This document shows, piece by piece, positions 8,994-17,467 of a stretch of 64,000 nucleotides of DNA. Location of the stretch: contig CAVPAX010000005.1 of assembly GCA_963701715.1 (NCBI GenBank), forward strand, positions 186,001 to 250,000. Direction: 5' to 3'. This DNA is from Methylotenera_A sp963701715. Its GTDB lineage: Bacteria; Pseudomonadota; Gammaproteobacteria; Burkholderiales; Methylophilaceae. A model generated the notes under the pieces. It did not search any database. It was not told the DNA's origin and was given only the letters and a program-made list of their open reading frames with translations. The stretch's first letter is position 1; the number at the start of each line of letters is the position of its first letter. The translations under genes and the position numbers were made by a program.

Positions 8994-9260
8994 ATGCCTA
9001 TTTACGATTACGAATGTACAAGTTGCGGTCATAAGGCCGAGGTGATGCGCAAGATAAGCGAGCCAAACGTGACGGCTTGTCCTGCATGCGGCAAGGAAAC
9101 ATTTGCGAAGCAAGTTTCTGCACCAAGTTTCCAGCTTACAGGTAGCGGCTGGTATGCGACAGACTTTAAGGGTGGCCAGAAATCCGAATCAAAACCTGCG
9201 GAAACCAGTACTGCCGAAGCCAAACCTGCAGCCTGTAACCCGGGCTGCGCCTGTCACTAG
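8994..9260 (+). CDS. FmdB-family zinc ribbon protein
   Basis: An 88-residue protein. The N-terminal 45 residues form the FmdB/CxxC_CXXC_SSSS zinc ribbon, with MPIYDYECTSCGHKAEV followed by CPACGKE, four zinc-ligand Cys. A flexible Lys/Ala/Pro tail ends in NPGCACH, with two more Cys that could bind metal. The family is regulatory or of unknown role. It is very often found upstream of a DUF502 gene and aspS, exactly as here, which suggests one transcript. Confidence 0.85.
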   Translation: MPIYDYECTSCGHKAEVMRKISEPNVTACPACGKETFAKQVSAPSFQLTGSGWYATDFKGGQKSESKPAETSTAEAKPAACNPGCACH

Positions 9261-9286
9261 AAGCCTGCTTAATCTGTTGAATTAAA

Positions 9287-9922
9287 ATGAAAAAATATTT
9301 TATTACTGGCTTGCTTGTACTAGTGCCTTTGTTTATCACTATCTGGGTTATCAGTACACTCATCCAAACGATGGATCAAAGCCTATTGCTGTTACCAGAA
9401 GCATGGCAGCCTAAGAAACTGTTCGGTTTTCATGTGCCTGGCTTGGGCGCCCTGCTTACCTTGTTGATCATTTTCGTCACCGGGTTGATTGCAGCTAATA
9501 TCTTTGGACAGCAACTTATTGTGATGTGGGAGAAGCTGCTTTCGCGCGTCCCGGTGGTGAAGTCCATTTATTCCAGCGTCAAGCAGGTTTCAGATACGCT
9601 ATTTTCGGATTCCGGCAATGCGTTCCGGAAAGCGTTGCTGGTGCAGTATCCGCGCCAAGGCAGCTGGACGATCGCTTTTTTAACGGGCACACCGGGGGGC
9701 GATGTAAAAAACCACTTATTCGGCGATTATGTCAGTGTTTACGTGCCTACCACGCCTAATCCAACTTCCGGCTTTTTTCTTATGATGCCAAGAGAAGATG
9801 TGATCGAGCTGGATATGAGCGTGGACGAAGCTTTGAAGTACATTATCAGCATGGGCACGGTTGCCCCAAAAGAACATTTCACACAACAACTTCGTTTTCA
9901 ACAAACAACACAACAACTATAG
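9287..9922 (+). CDS. DUF502 family membrane protein
   Basis: A 211-residue protein with two N-terminal membrane helices (about residues 5-27 and 50-75), followed by a soluble domain. The family signature SRVPVVKSIYSSVKQVSDTL is split over residues 86-105, with later VYVPTTPNPTSGFF. The family is present in bacteria and plants (COV/LCV-type) and its biochemical role is unsettled. It lies between the FmdB-type gene and aspS, an order conserved in beta-proteobacteria. Confidence 0.88.
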   Translation: MKKYFITGLLVLVPLFITIWVISTLIQTMDQSLLLLPEAWQPKKLFGFHVPGLGALLTLLIIFVTGLIAANIFGQQLIVMWEKLLSRVPVVKSIYSSVKQVSDTLFSDSGNAFRKALLVQYPRQGSWTIAFLTGTPGGDVKNHLFGDYVSVYVPTTPNPTSGFFLMMPREDVIELDMSVDEALKYIISMGTVAPKEHFTQQLRFQQTTQQL

Positions 9923-9937
9923 ATTGCTTTTTTTATT

Positions 9938-11725
9938 ATGATGCGTACACATTACTGCGGCCATTTAAACCGCGAACATATTGGCCAAACAGTGACATTA
10001 TGCGGTTGGGCACATCGCCGTCGTGATCATGGCGGCGTTATTTTTATTGATTTGCGTGACCGCGAAGGCATGGCGCAAATCGTGATTGATCCCGATACAC
10101 CTGAGGCATTTAAAAATGCCGAAACCGTGCGTAACGAGTTTGTGTTAAAAGTAGTATGTAAAGTGCGTGCACGCCCTGAAGGCACGGTTAATCCAAACAT
10201 TCCGACAGGTGAAGTGGAAATGCTGGCGAGTGAGATTGAGATTCTAAATCCGTCACTTACCCCACCGTTCATGCTGGATGATGAAAACCTCACAGAAACC
10301 GTGCGTTTGGAACACCGCTACATTGATTTGCGCCGCCCAGCGATGCAAAAAAATCTTATGCTGCGTTACCGCGTAGCCAAAACCTTGCGTGATTACTTGG
10401 ATGTGAATGGCTTTATAGAAGTCGAAACGCCAATGCTCACGCGCAGCACGCCGGAAGGCGCGCGCGATTATCTGGTGCCAAGCCGTGTGCATGCAGGGCA
10501 ATTTTTCGCATTGCCGCAATCGCCGCAGTTATTCAAGCAATTGCTGATGGTTTCAGGCTTTGACCGTTATTTCCAGATCACCAAATGCTTCCGCGATGAA
10601 GATTTGCGTGCCGATCGCCAGCCTGAATTCACGCAAGTGGATATCGAAACATCGTTCATGACTGAAAACGAAATCATGGACATTGTCGAAGAGATGATTC
10701 GACAAATGCTTAAAAAAGTGCAAAACGTTGATTTGCCAGCAGCATTCCCACGCATGAGTTTCGCTGAGGCGATGAACAAATATGGCTCCGATAAGCCGGA
10801 TATGCGTGTGACGCTGCAAATTACTGAGCTTTCAGACGTGATGAAAGATGTCGACTTCAAAGTGTTTTCAGGTGCGGCTAATATGGCGAGTGGTCGTGTT
10901 GCTGCTTTGCGCGTACCGAATGGCGCGGCGATTTCGCGCTCTGAGATTGATGCCTATACTGAGTTTGTAAAAATTTACGGTGCCAAAGGCTTGGCGTACA
11001 TCAAGATTAATGACATCACCAAACTCAATGAAGAAGGTCTGCAAAGCCCGATCGTGAAGAACATTCATGCCAAAGCCCTGCAAGCGATTATCGACCGCAC
11101 TGGCGCACAGAATGGCGATATCGTGTTCTTTGGCGCAGACAAAGCCAAAGTGGTAAATGAAGCGCTTGGCGCATTGCGCCTAAAAGTCGGTCACGACAAA
11201 GGCCACGTGGATGGCCGTGCCTGGGCGCCATTGTGGGTGGTGGATTTCCCGATGTTCGAACACGATGAGGAAAACGACCGCTGGGCGGCGCTGCATCACC
11301 CGTTCACCGCGCCAAAAGACGGCCACGAAGATTTGCTCACCAGCAACCCTGGCGCATGTTTATCCAAAGCCTACGACATGGTGTTGAATGGTTGGGAAGT
11401 CGGCGGCGGCTCGGTGCGTATCCATAAACAGGACGTACAATCCAAAGTGTTCGATGCGCTAAAAATCAGCAAAGAAGAAGCGCAGGAGAAATTCGGCTTC
11501 CTGCTTGATGCCTTGCAATACGGCGCCCCACCACACGGCGGCTTGGCTTTCGGCTTAGACCGTTTGGTTACGCTGATGACTGGCGCAGAGTCTATTCGAG
11601 ATGTGATTGCTTTCCCAAAAACGCAACGCGCACAATGCTTGATGACCAATGCGCCGAATGAGGTGGATGAGAAGCAACTTCGCGAGTTGCATATTCGCGT
11701 CCGCACGCCGAACCCAGCAGCCTAG
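9938..11725 (+). CDS. aspS: Aspartyl-tRNA synthetase
   Basis: Class II synthetase that charges tRNA-Asp. The protein has 595 residues, the bacterial type with an insertion domain. The N-terminal OB anticodon domain has GWAHRRRDHGGVIFIDLRD (residues about 24-42). Motif 2 is FQITKCFRDEDLRADRQPEF, and motif 3 is GLAFGLDRLVTLMTG near the C-terminus. Two adjacent ATG codons (9938, 9941) are possible starts. The stop is one base before the VOC gene, so the two are likely translated from one message. The bacterial type with the GAD insertion may be non-discriminating, which sequence alone does not settle. Confidence 0.97.
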   Translation: MMRTHYCGHLNREHIGQTVTLCGWAHRRRDHGGVIFIDLRDREGMAQIVIDPDTPEAFKNAETVRNEFVLKVVCKVRARPEGTVNPNIPTGEVEMLASEIEILNPSLTPPFMLDDENLTETVRLEHRYIDLRRPAMQKNLMLRYRVAKTLRDYLDVNGFIEVETPMLTRSTPEGARDYLVPSRVHAGQFFALPQSPQLFKQLLMVSGFDRYFQITKCFRDEDLRADRQPEFTQVDIETSFMTENEIMDIVEEMIRQMLKKVQNVDLPAAFPRMSFAEAMNKYGSDKPDMRVTLQITELSDVMKDVDFKVFSGAANMASGRVAALRVPNGAAISRSEIDAYTEFVKIYGAKGLAYIKINDITKLNEEGLQSPIVKNIHAKALQAIIDRTGAQNGDIVFFGADKAKVVNEALGALRLKVGHDKGHVDGRAWAPLWVVDFPMFEHDEENDRWAALHHPFTAPKDGHEDLLTSNPGACLSKAYDMVLNGWEVGGGSVRIHKQDVQSKVFDALKISKEEAQEKFGFLLDALQYGAPPHGGLAFGLDRLVTLMTGAESIRDVIAFPKTQRAQCLMTNAPNEVDEKQLRELHIRVRTPNPAA

Positions 11726-11726
11726 A

Positions 11727-12155
11727 ATGCCACTCACCGAAATCAACCACGTTAATTTCCGTACCGATCGCGAGACGATGCACAAGCTTCGTGATTTTTA
11801 TTGTGATATTTTAGGCTTAACGGTGGGCAAACGCGTGGCGAGTACGACCTACGGCTATTGGCTTTATATCGGCACAAACGACGTAGTGCATCTGGCAGAA
11901 TATAAAACGCCGGAGCCACCGCAGCTGCATGTGCATGGCTCATTCGACCATGTTTCTTTCACCTGCACGGATATGCCTGCGATGGAAGCACATCTGACCA
12001 AAAATAATGTAGCTTATACGACGCGCATTCTGGCCAACAGCATACGCCAGATCAACCTGAAAGACCCTGCGGGCAACGGCGTGGAGTTGAACTTTGAAGA
12101 ATATCGCGACCCAAATTACGTGATGCGTCCATCGGGCGACCCAAGTAAAATTTAA
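11727..12155 (+). CDS. VOC (glyoxalase/dioxygenase superfamily) protein
   Basis: A 142-residue protein with two betaalphabetabetabeta modules. Metal-ligand candidates are the His of INHVNFRT, the His of FDHVSFTC and the Glu of NGVELNFEEY, the arrangement expected in the vicinal oxygen chelate fold. The substrate cannot be told. The ATG at 11727 follows the aspS stop by one base. A longer reading would begin inside aspS and is rejected. Confidence 0.8.
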   Translation: MPLTEINHVNFRTDRETMHKLRDFYCDILGLTVGKRVASTTYGYWLYIGTNDVVHLAEYKTPEPPQLHVHGSFDHVSFTCTDMPAMEAHLTKNNVAYTTRILANSIRQINLKDPAGNGVELNFEEYRDPNYVMRPSGDPSKI

Positions 12156-12180
12156 AGCAAGTAAACTGTAAAATAAATTG

Positions 12181-12196
12181 TGTGACGCTGGTCACA
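12181..12196. promoter_or_regulatory. CRP-family-like operator upstream of the SoxYZ gene
   Basis: TGTGA-CGCTGG-TCACA is an exact match to the CRP core TGTGA-N6-TCACA. It lies 98 bp before the start of the SoxYZ-like gene, inside the gap after the VOC gene. Binding by a CRP/Vfr/Clp-type regulator is inferred from the palindrome only. Confidence 0.55.
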
Positions 12197-12293
12197 TACA
12201 GAATATTGAATAAAACTAAAATAGCGTCTTGTAGTCATAAGTTTGCTTAGAGCGTTAATGGTTCAACCAGGTTAATACAGATTTGGAGAAAGT

Positions 12294-13094
12294 ATGAAGT
12301 TTATTAAATTGATTTGCACTGCTTTGGGAAGCTCTATTCTATTGGCTTCCAGCCTGCCTGTTTTAGCCGAGCCGGATCCTAAATTGTGGCCGGTGATGAA
12401 AGAGGCGTTTTTTGCCAAACGCGAAATGACAGAAGCCGGTTTCATTAAGATTGATGCGCCGCGTCGCGCCGAAAGCGGTGCGCAAGTGCCTGTCACCTAC
12501 AGCATAGATAATGCCGCAGCAAATGGCGTAAAAATCGTCAAATTGTACGCATTTGTTGATGCGAATCCGATTCCGTTGACTGCAACGTATCATTTAACCG
12601 ATGCGCTCGGTAATTTTCAGCTGGCTACCCGTATTCGCTTTGAAACAGATGCCTTTGTGCGCTTGGTAGGCGAAACTGCAGATGGTAAGTTGTATGTGGC
12701 TTCACGCGAAATTCGTGCCGCGGGTGGCTGTGGCGGCACAGTAGATGCCGATGAAGCGGCAATCCGTGCATCAGCAGGCAAAATCAAGTTCAAAGTAGAA
12801 GAGCCTGTAAAAATTGGTAGTGCAGCTTCTGCTACTTTTAATATTAAACATCCTATGCGCACTGGTTTGCAGCGCGAGTTGGTGTCGCAAGGTTTTATCC
12901 CTGCATTTTACATCAATAAAGCAGCATTTAATTACAATGGCAAACCTGTGATGACCATAGATGTGGGTGTGGGCACGGCGGAAGATCCTTATTTCAAATT
13001 TAGCTTTGTGCCGGACGCGCCAGGAAAATTGGAAGTGATGGCAACAGATAACGAGGGTAAAAGTTTTACCGAAGCGGTAGAAGTAAAAGGCTAA
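12294..13094 (+). CDS. Quinoprotein-dehydrogenase-associated SoxYZ-like carrier (fused SoxY-SoxZ)
   Basis: A 266-residue periplasmic protein. The signal peptide has its cleavage site after PVLA near residue 25. Residues about 30-155 are the SoxY-like half, ending in AAGGCGGT with the carrier Cys at residue 146. In true SoxY this Cys sits at the very C-terminus. Residues about 160-266 are the SoxZ-like half. The fused form belongs to the family found with PQQ dehydrogenases in methylotrophs; its cargo is unknown. No other sox genes or quinoprotein genes are in view. It appears to be a single-gene unit between a CRP-like site and a terminator. Confidence 0.85.
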   Translation: MKFIKLICTALGSSILLASSLPVLAEPDPKLWPVMKEAFFAKREMTEAGFIKIDAPRRAESGAQVPVTYSIDNAAANGVKIVKLYAFVDANPIPLTATYHLTDALGNFQLATRIRFETDAFVRLVGETADGKLYVASREIRAAGGCGGTVDADEAAIRASAGKIKFKVEEPVKIGSAASATFNIKHPMRTGLQRELVSQGFIPAFYINKAAFNYNGKPVMTIDVGVGTAEDPYFKFSFVPDAPGKLEVMATDNEGKSFTEAVEVKG

Positions 13095-13113
13095 GCTTTT
13101 ATGGAGAATTAGA

Positions 13114-13138
13114 GGCCTCCCAACGGAGGCCTTTTTTA
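13114..13138 (+). terminator. Rho-independent terminator after the SoxYZ-like gene
   Basis: Stem AGGCCTCC / GGAGGCCT with a four-base loop, then a T run, about 20 bases after the stop codon. Confidence 0.9.
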
Positions 13139-13200
13139 TTGGATTTATTAACTAAAATTATTAAGTGTTAAAATAGCGCTATTAATTTTGGAGTTACAAA

Positions 13201-13620
13201 ATGAAAAGTTACCGTAAAGAGCTTTGGTTTAATCCGCCAACCCGCGTGGCATTTATTCGGATTACTGAACAGGTGCTGGAGTGCTTGCGCGAAAGCGGCG
13301 TGCGCGAGGGTTTTGTGCTGGTAAATGCCATGCATATTACCGCCAGCGTGTTTATTAACGATGATGAGCGCGGTCTGCATCATGATTATACACAGTGGTT
13401 AGAGCGTCTTGCGCCGCATGAACCGGTAAGCAGTTATCGTCACAATGATACTGGTGAGGATAACGCCGATGCACATATGAAGCGCCAGATAATGGGGCGT
13501 GAAGTTGTAGTGGCGATTACCGATGGTCAGCTGGATTTTGGCCCCTGGGAACAGATTTTTTACGGCGAGTTTGATGGACGTAGAAAGAAACGCGTTTTAG
13601 TAAAAATTATTGGCGAGTAA
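13201..13620 (+). CDS. yjbQ: YjbQ family protein (UPF0047)
   Basis: A 139-residue cytoplasmic protein. The family motifs are MHITASVFINDDE near residue 43, NADAHMKRQIMGREV near residue 93, and TDGQLDFGPWEQIFYGEFDG (residues about 107-126). The family has a weak thiamine-phosphate-synthase activity reported for some members, but its main role is uncertain. The start is the ATG at 13201 with GGAG upstream. It ends four bases before trhP and is likely co-transcribed. Confidence 0.88.
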   Translation: MKSYRKELWFNPPTRVAFIRITEQVLECLRESGVREGFVLVNAMHITASVFINDDERGLHHDYTQWLERLAPHEPVSSYRHNDTGEDNADAHMKRQIMGREVVVAITDGQLDFGPWEQIFYGEFDGRRKKRVLVKIIGE

Positions 13621-13624
13621 TTGA

Positions 13625-14986
13625 TTGAGTGAACCACAATTGAAAATACCTGAACTTTTAGCCCCAGCGGGTGATTTGGATCGTATGCGTACTGCATATG
13701 ATTATGGTGCGGATGCAGTGTATGCAGGGCAGCCGCGTTACAGCCTGCGTGCGCGCAATAACGATTTTTCGATGGCGAACTTGGAAATCGGAATTAACGA
13801 GGCGCATGCACGCGGCAAGAAGTTTTTTGTTGCGAGTAATATTTCCCCGCACAACGCCAAAGTAAAAACTTATATGGCGGATATGGAGCCAGTCATCAAT
13901 ATGAAGCCGGACGCGCTGATTATGTCTGACCCGGGTTTGATAATGATGGTGCGCGAAAAATGGCCGGAGATGCCGATTCATCTTTCAGTACAGGCGAATA
14001 CCGTTAATTTCGCAACGGTAAAATTCTGGCAGAGCATGGGCTTGACGCGAGTGATTTTGTCGCGCGAATTGTCGTTGGATGAAATCGAGGAAATCCGTCA
14101 GCTTTGTCCGGACATGGAATTGGAAGTGTTTGTGCATGGTGCATTATGCATTGCCTATTCCGGACGCTGCTTACTCTCGGGTTATTTTAACCATCGCGAT
14201 CCTAACCAGGGTACATGCACCAATAGTTGCCGCTGGGATTACAAAGTGCATGACGCCTCAGAGGACGCTGCGGGTGTGATTCGCTTGAACGAATTCGATT
14301 TTAAGGCTGAGATGGAAAAATCCAGCCTGTCTGGTTGCGGTAGCTTGCCGCGTCATCCCTTGGCGGATAACGTGTATCTCATCGAGGAAAAAGGCCGCCC
14401 GGGTGAATTGCTGCCGATTATGGAAGACGAGCATGGCACCTATATTATGAACAGCAAAGATTTACGTGCCATTGAGCACGTAGAGCGGCTGATTAAAATG
14501 GGCGTGGATTCACTCAAAATTGAGGGGCGCACTAAATCTCGCTATTACGTTGCACGTACTTGCCAGAATTACCGCAAGGCGATTGATGATGCACTGGCCG
14601 GACGTCCGTTTGACTGGAGCCTGTTAGGCGATCTGGAAAATCTCGCTAATCGTGGATATACCGATGGTTTTTATCAACGTCATCATACGGCGGAGCATCA
14701 AAATTATAAACAGGGCTATTCAAGCTCTAACCGCAGTTTATATGTAGGTGATGTGGTAGCTTACGATGCAGAAAAAGGACTGGCAGATATCGAGGCACGC
14801 AACAAATTTGCGGTAGGCGACCGTCTGCAAGTTATTCATCCCACAGGTAACAGAGAGCTGGTTGTTGAAAGCATGTTCAACAAAAAAGGCGAGAATATCC
14901 ACGAAGCCTCTGGCAGCGGCTATTTTGTACGGCTGCCGATAGCTGCAGGTGACCTGAGAAACGCAATGGTGGCTAAATATTTGTAA
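13625..14986 (+). CDS. trhP: tRNA uridine-34 hydroxylase TrhP (peptidase U32 family, YegQ)
   Basis: Member of the U32 family that makes 5-hydroxyuridine at the wobble position of certain tRNAs, using prephenate. It has 453 residues, the size of E. coli YegQ. The N-terminus PELLAPAGDLDRMRTAYDYG (residues about 9-28) and the block GALCIAYSGRCLLSGYFNH followed by GTCTNSCRW give the conserved Cys set proposed to hold an iron-sulfur cluster. The C-terminal domain (about 350-453) is beta-rich. I start it at the TTG at 13625, four bases after yjbQ. No ATG lies nearby in frame. Confidence 0.88.
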   Translation: MSEPQLKIPELLAPAGDLDRMRTAYDYGADAVYAGQPRYSLRARNNDFSMANLEIGINEAHARGKKFFVASNISPHNAKVKTYMADMEPVINMKPDALIMSDPGLIMMVREKWPEMPIHLSVQANTVNFATVKFWQSMGLTRVILSRELSLDEIEEIRQLCPDMELEVFVHGALCIAYSGRCLLSGYFNHRDPNQGTCTNSCRWDYKVHDASEDAAGVIRLNEFDFKAEMEKSSLSGCGSLPRHPLADNVYLIEEKGRPGELLPIMEDEHGTYIMNSKDLRAIEHVERLIKMGVDSLKIEGRTKSRYYVARTCQNYRKAIDDALAGRPFDWSLLGDLENLANRGYTDGFYQRHHTAEHQNYKQGYSSSNRSLYVGDVVAYDAEKGLADIEARNKFAVGDRLQVIHPTGNRELVVESMFNKKGENIHEASGSGYFVRLPIAAGDLRNAMVAKYL

Positions 14987-15020
14987 GTATTAAATACCTT
15001 AAATATCATTTTGAGTAAAA

Positions 15021-15046
15021 AAAGGGAGCTTTGGCTCCCTTTTTTT
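15021..15046 (+). terminator. Rho-independent terminator after trhP
   Basis: Stem AAAGGGAGC / GCTCCCTTT with a loop of three or four bases and a T run, 35 bases after the trhP stop. It separates the gene from the iron operon. Confidence 0.9.
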
Positions 15047-15071
15047 ATTACTTGTGCAAAGTTAAAAATTA

Positions 15072-15101
15072 TTGACTATTATAAATGATAATTGTTATCA
15101 T
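15072..15101 (+). promoter_or_regulatory. Promoter of the hemP-tonB iron operon
   Basis: TTGACT (15072-15077) and TATCAT (15096-15101) are separated by 18 bp. The -10 lies inside the Fur box, as expected for iron repression. The implied start point would fall only a few bases before the hemP ATG. Other AT-rich hexamers upstream (15077-15084) could give an alternative promoter. Confidence 0.55.
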
Positions 15102-15102
15102 T
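15084..15102. promoter_or_regulatory. Fur box
   Basis: AATGATAATTGTTATCATT is a perfect 8-3-8 palindrome and a close match to the 19-bp Fur consensus GATAATGATAATCATTATC. It lies directly before hemP, tonB, exbB, exbD and the siderophore receptor, a gene set classically repressed by Fur when iron is abundant. Confidence 0.88.
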
Positions 15103-15109
15103 CTTATTC

Positions 15110-15292
15110 ATGAACAAAAAAGCAGAAATTGATCCTGCAATATATATAGCTTCGAGTAAGCGTGTTGTTGCTAACAGGGTGACAAGGAGTGAAGTTTTAT
15201 TTGCTGGAGCGCGTGAATTGGTGATTAAGCATGCGGGCGAGGATTATCGTTTGCGCCTTACAAACCAAGGCAAGCTCATATTAACCAAGTAA
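15110..15292 (+). CDS. hemP: Hemin uptake protein HemP/HmuP family
   Basis: A 60-residue basic protein with the HemP signature in its second half (SEVLFAGARELVIKHAG, then YRLRLTNQGKLILTK). HemP/HmuP proteins are small regulators or accessories of iron and haem uptake genes in beta- and alpha-proteobacteria. I use the ATG at 15110; a TTG at 15092 would lie within the Fur box and is unlikely. No clear ribosome site precedes the ATG. It is the first gene of the Fur-controlled block. No haem transporter genes are in view. Confidence 0.8.
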   Translation: MNKKAEIDPAIYIASSKRVVANRVTRSEVLFAGARELVIKHAGEDYRLRLTNQGKLILTK

Positions 15293-15325
15293 AGACTTCG
15301 ACATTTAGGTGCACGGGAGAAAAGT

Positions 15326-16148
15326 ATGGTGGCTAATTTAAAACTGGTTGCAACGGCTACGTCATTTTCAGAGCAAGCCGCTGAAACTCTTTTAAACCTG
15401 CCTGTGAAATGTTTAGTGCCCAAAAAAAACGTGAGTGCGGACAGGACCGAGTATAAATCGCCATCCTATAAGTTATTGATTTTGGTCCTGACAATGCATG
15501 TGCTTGGGTTGCTGTTGCTACTAAGCGCTAAGCCTGAGATGGTTATGGTTGATGTCCCGCAAGCGATAATGACTGTTAGCCTGGTAAGCAACAGGGCCCC
15601 CGAGCCGGAGGTTGTGCCTTTGCAGACAATTGCTCCGCAGCCAGAAACAAAGAAGCAAAAACTGATAGTTAAGCAGAAAATACCTGCCAAAGTGGAGCCG
15701 GCAAAAGAATTGGCAGTAGAAGAGCAAGATCGCAAAAGAGCAGGTAGTCACACAGCCTGTATTAACAGAGGCGCCCCCTACGCCGGTGAATGTAGCAAAA
15801 GCAGAAGAGGCTGTGCCAGTGATGGAGGCAATGCCGGAAGAAAAAATTGAATCTGAACCAGTCGTAGAGCCGCCAAGATTCGGTGCTGCATACTTGCATA
15901 ACCCAGCACCGGATTATCCACCGATGGCACGACGCCAGGGTGAGCAAGGGCGTGTGCTGCTCAAGGTGCTGGTAACAGAGACCGGTCAGGCAGAAACAGT
16001 ACAGATTGAAAATAGCAGTGGCTATAACAAGCTGGATCAGGCGGCAATTGATGCGGTGAAAAAGTGGAGCTTTGTTCCTGCAAAACGTAGTAACCAGCCG
16101 ATCAGCGCTTATGTGTTGGTGCCAGTAAAATTTTCACTAAATAGCTGA
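15326..16148 (+). pseudogene. tonB: TonB energy transducer, frameshifted
   Basis: TonB spans the inner membrane and periplasm and passes energy from ExbBD to outer-membrane receptors. The first part (15326 to about 15735) has a membrane helix near residues 50-67 and a Pro/Lys-rich region. The second frame, continuing to 16148, has the Pro-rich tail and the TonB C-terminal domain (YPPMARRQGEQGRVLLKVLV, then AIDAVKKWSFVPAK). Removing one A from the AAAA at 15734-15737 joins both halves into about 273 residues, reading QDRKEQVVTQP across the join. As given, the protein would lose its receptor-binding domain. It may be a sequence error, since exbBD and the receptor downstream look intact. Confidence 0.85.
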
Positions 16149-16190
16149 CCTGAGCTGAAAAGATTAAAGATTAAAAATTAAGGAGTTGGG

Positions 16191-16934
16191 ATGCAAAACG
16201 GGTATGAATTTAATAGTATGGAGTTTATAACAGCTGGTGGGCCAATATCTATTGCTGTGGCTGTAATTTTGTTAGTAATGTCTGTTGCTAGCTGGTATTT
16301 GATTGTGGCAAAAAGTATACAGGCATGGCATATGCGCGCGGCATTTAGAGCATATGCACAAAACTTTTGGAGTTCGCCAAATTTGGCTGCGGCGGTTAAA
16401 CAAGATAAAAGAACAGCCTTAGCTCACTTGGCAGAGCAGGCGATTGTGGCAGCGGAACATTACAAATTATATGCCACTAAAAATACAGAAAAAATTGCGC
16501 AGGACGAGTTTGTAGCAAGAGCAATGAATAGAACTATTGCTGAAGAAAATGCCAAGCTGGAGAGCGGGCTGACAGTGCTTGCGTCGGTAGGCAGCGTGTC
16601 GCCATTTGTTGGGTTGTTTGGTACGGTGTGGGGAATTTACCATGCGCTGGCAAGCATCAGCCAAAGCGGCCAGGCAACACTAGATAAAGTTGCAGGCCCT
16701 GTAGGCGAGGCGTTAATTATGACCGCGCTAGGCTTGGCAGTGGCTATTCCAGCAGTGCTGGCATACAACGCATTGGTTAGAAGCAACCGCGTGCTATCAG
16801 GTGAACTCGAACGATTCGGTTATGAATTACACACTCTATTAACAACTGGTGCAGTTATGCAGCCAAAAAATGGAGAAGCAAAATCTCTTGTTACAGCTAA
16901 AGACCATATGCATGTTGTTGAGGTGCCGGCATGA
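16191..16934 (+). CDS. exbB: ExbB-type proton channel subunit (MotA/TolQ/ExbB)
   Basis: Inner-membrane subunit of the TonB motor. The protein has 247 residues with three membrane helices: about 15-38, and two in the C-terminal half (GSVSPFVGLFGTVWGIYHAL and GEALIMTALGLAVAIPAVLA). These carry the conserved family motifs. An AAGGAG ribosome site precedes the ATG at 16191. The stop overlaps the exbD start by four bases. This is the ExbB of the TonB block; tolQ, a separate paralogue, is at 34238. Confidence 0.92.
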   Translation: MQNGYEFNSMEFITAGGPISIAVAVILLVMSVASWYLIVAKSIQAWHMRAAFRAYAQNFWSSPNLAAAVKQDKRTALAHLAEQAIVAAEHYKLYATKNTEKIAQDEFVARAMNRTIAEENAKLESGLTVLASVGSVSPFVGLFGTVWGIYHALASISQSGQATLDKVAGPVGEALIMTALGLAVAIPAVLAYNALVRSNRVLSGELERFGYELHTLLTTGAVMQPKNGEAKSLVTAKDHMHVVEVPA

Positions 16935-17356
16935 TAGGCTTAGGAAACGGCGTAGGTGTTACAACCCATACAGCGCCAATGTCTGAGATAAACACGACGC
17001 CATTGGTAGATGTAATGTTGGTGTTGCTCGTGATATTCATTATTACTGCACCATTGCTGACGCATGCGGTAAAAATTGATTTGCCTCAGGCAAGCAGCCA
17101 GCCTTTACCTGAAAAGCCTGATGTAATTTCAGTATCTATTGATGCATCAGGCAAGATGTACTGGAACGATGTGCCGATGGTACCAGGAGAGTTGAAACTT
17201 AAGCTGCAACAAATTTCAACTCAAAAACCGCAGCCGGAATTAAATATACGTGCTGATAAAGAAACACGTTATCAGGTGTTAGCCGAGGTAATGGCTGACG
17301 CGCAAAACGTAGGCATCAGTAAATTGGGGTTTGTGAGTGAGCCAAAGAGCAATTAA
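16931..17356 (+). CDS. exbD: ExbD-type biopolymer transport protein
   Basis: Partner of ExbB in the proton-driven TonB motor. The protein has 141 residues. The single membrane helix at about 20-42 is preceded by SEINTTPLVDVMLVLLVIFI, and its Asp (in LVDVM) is the proton-carrying residue. The C-terminal periplasmic domain has LNIRADKETRYQVLAEVM. It overlaps exbB by four bases (ATGA). Confidence 0.92.
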   Translation: MIGLGNGVGVTTHTAPMSEINTTPLVDVMLVLLVIFIITAPLLTHAVKIDLPQASSQPLPEKPDVISVSIDASGKMYWNDVPMVPGELKLKLQQISTQKPQPELNIRADKETRYQVLAEVMADAQNVGISKLGFVSEPKSN

Positions 17357-17467
17357 AACACAGTAAGGATTTTCAATTAAATATTAAAGAGAGCCAGCCA
17401 GTGAGTATTGTTCAATCAACCTACTTAGTTAGCCAGCCAACAACAGATATAACTAGGGAACAATACA

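Noticed and set aside
17357..17467. Second Fur box before the siderophore receptor
   Set aside because: The gap holds repeated AGCCAGCCA-like words but no palindrome near the Fur consensus.
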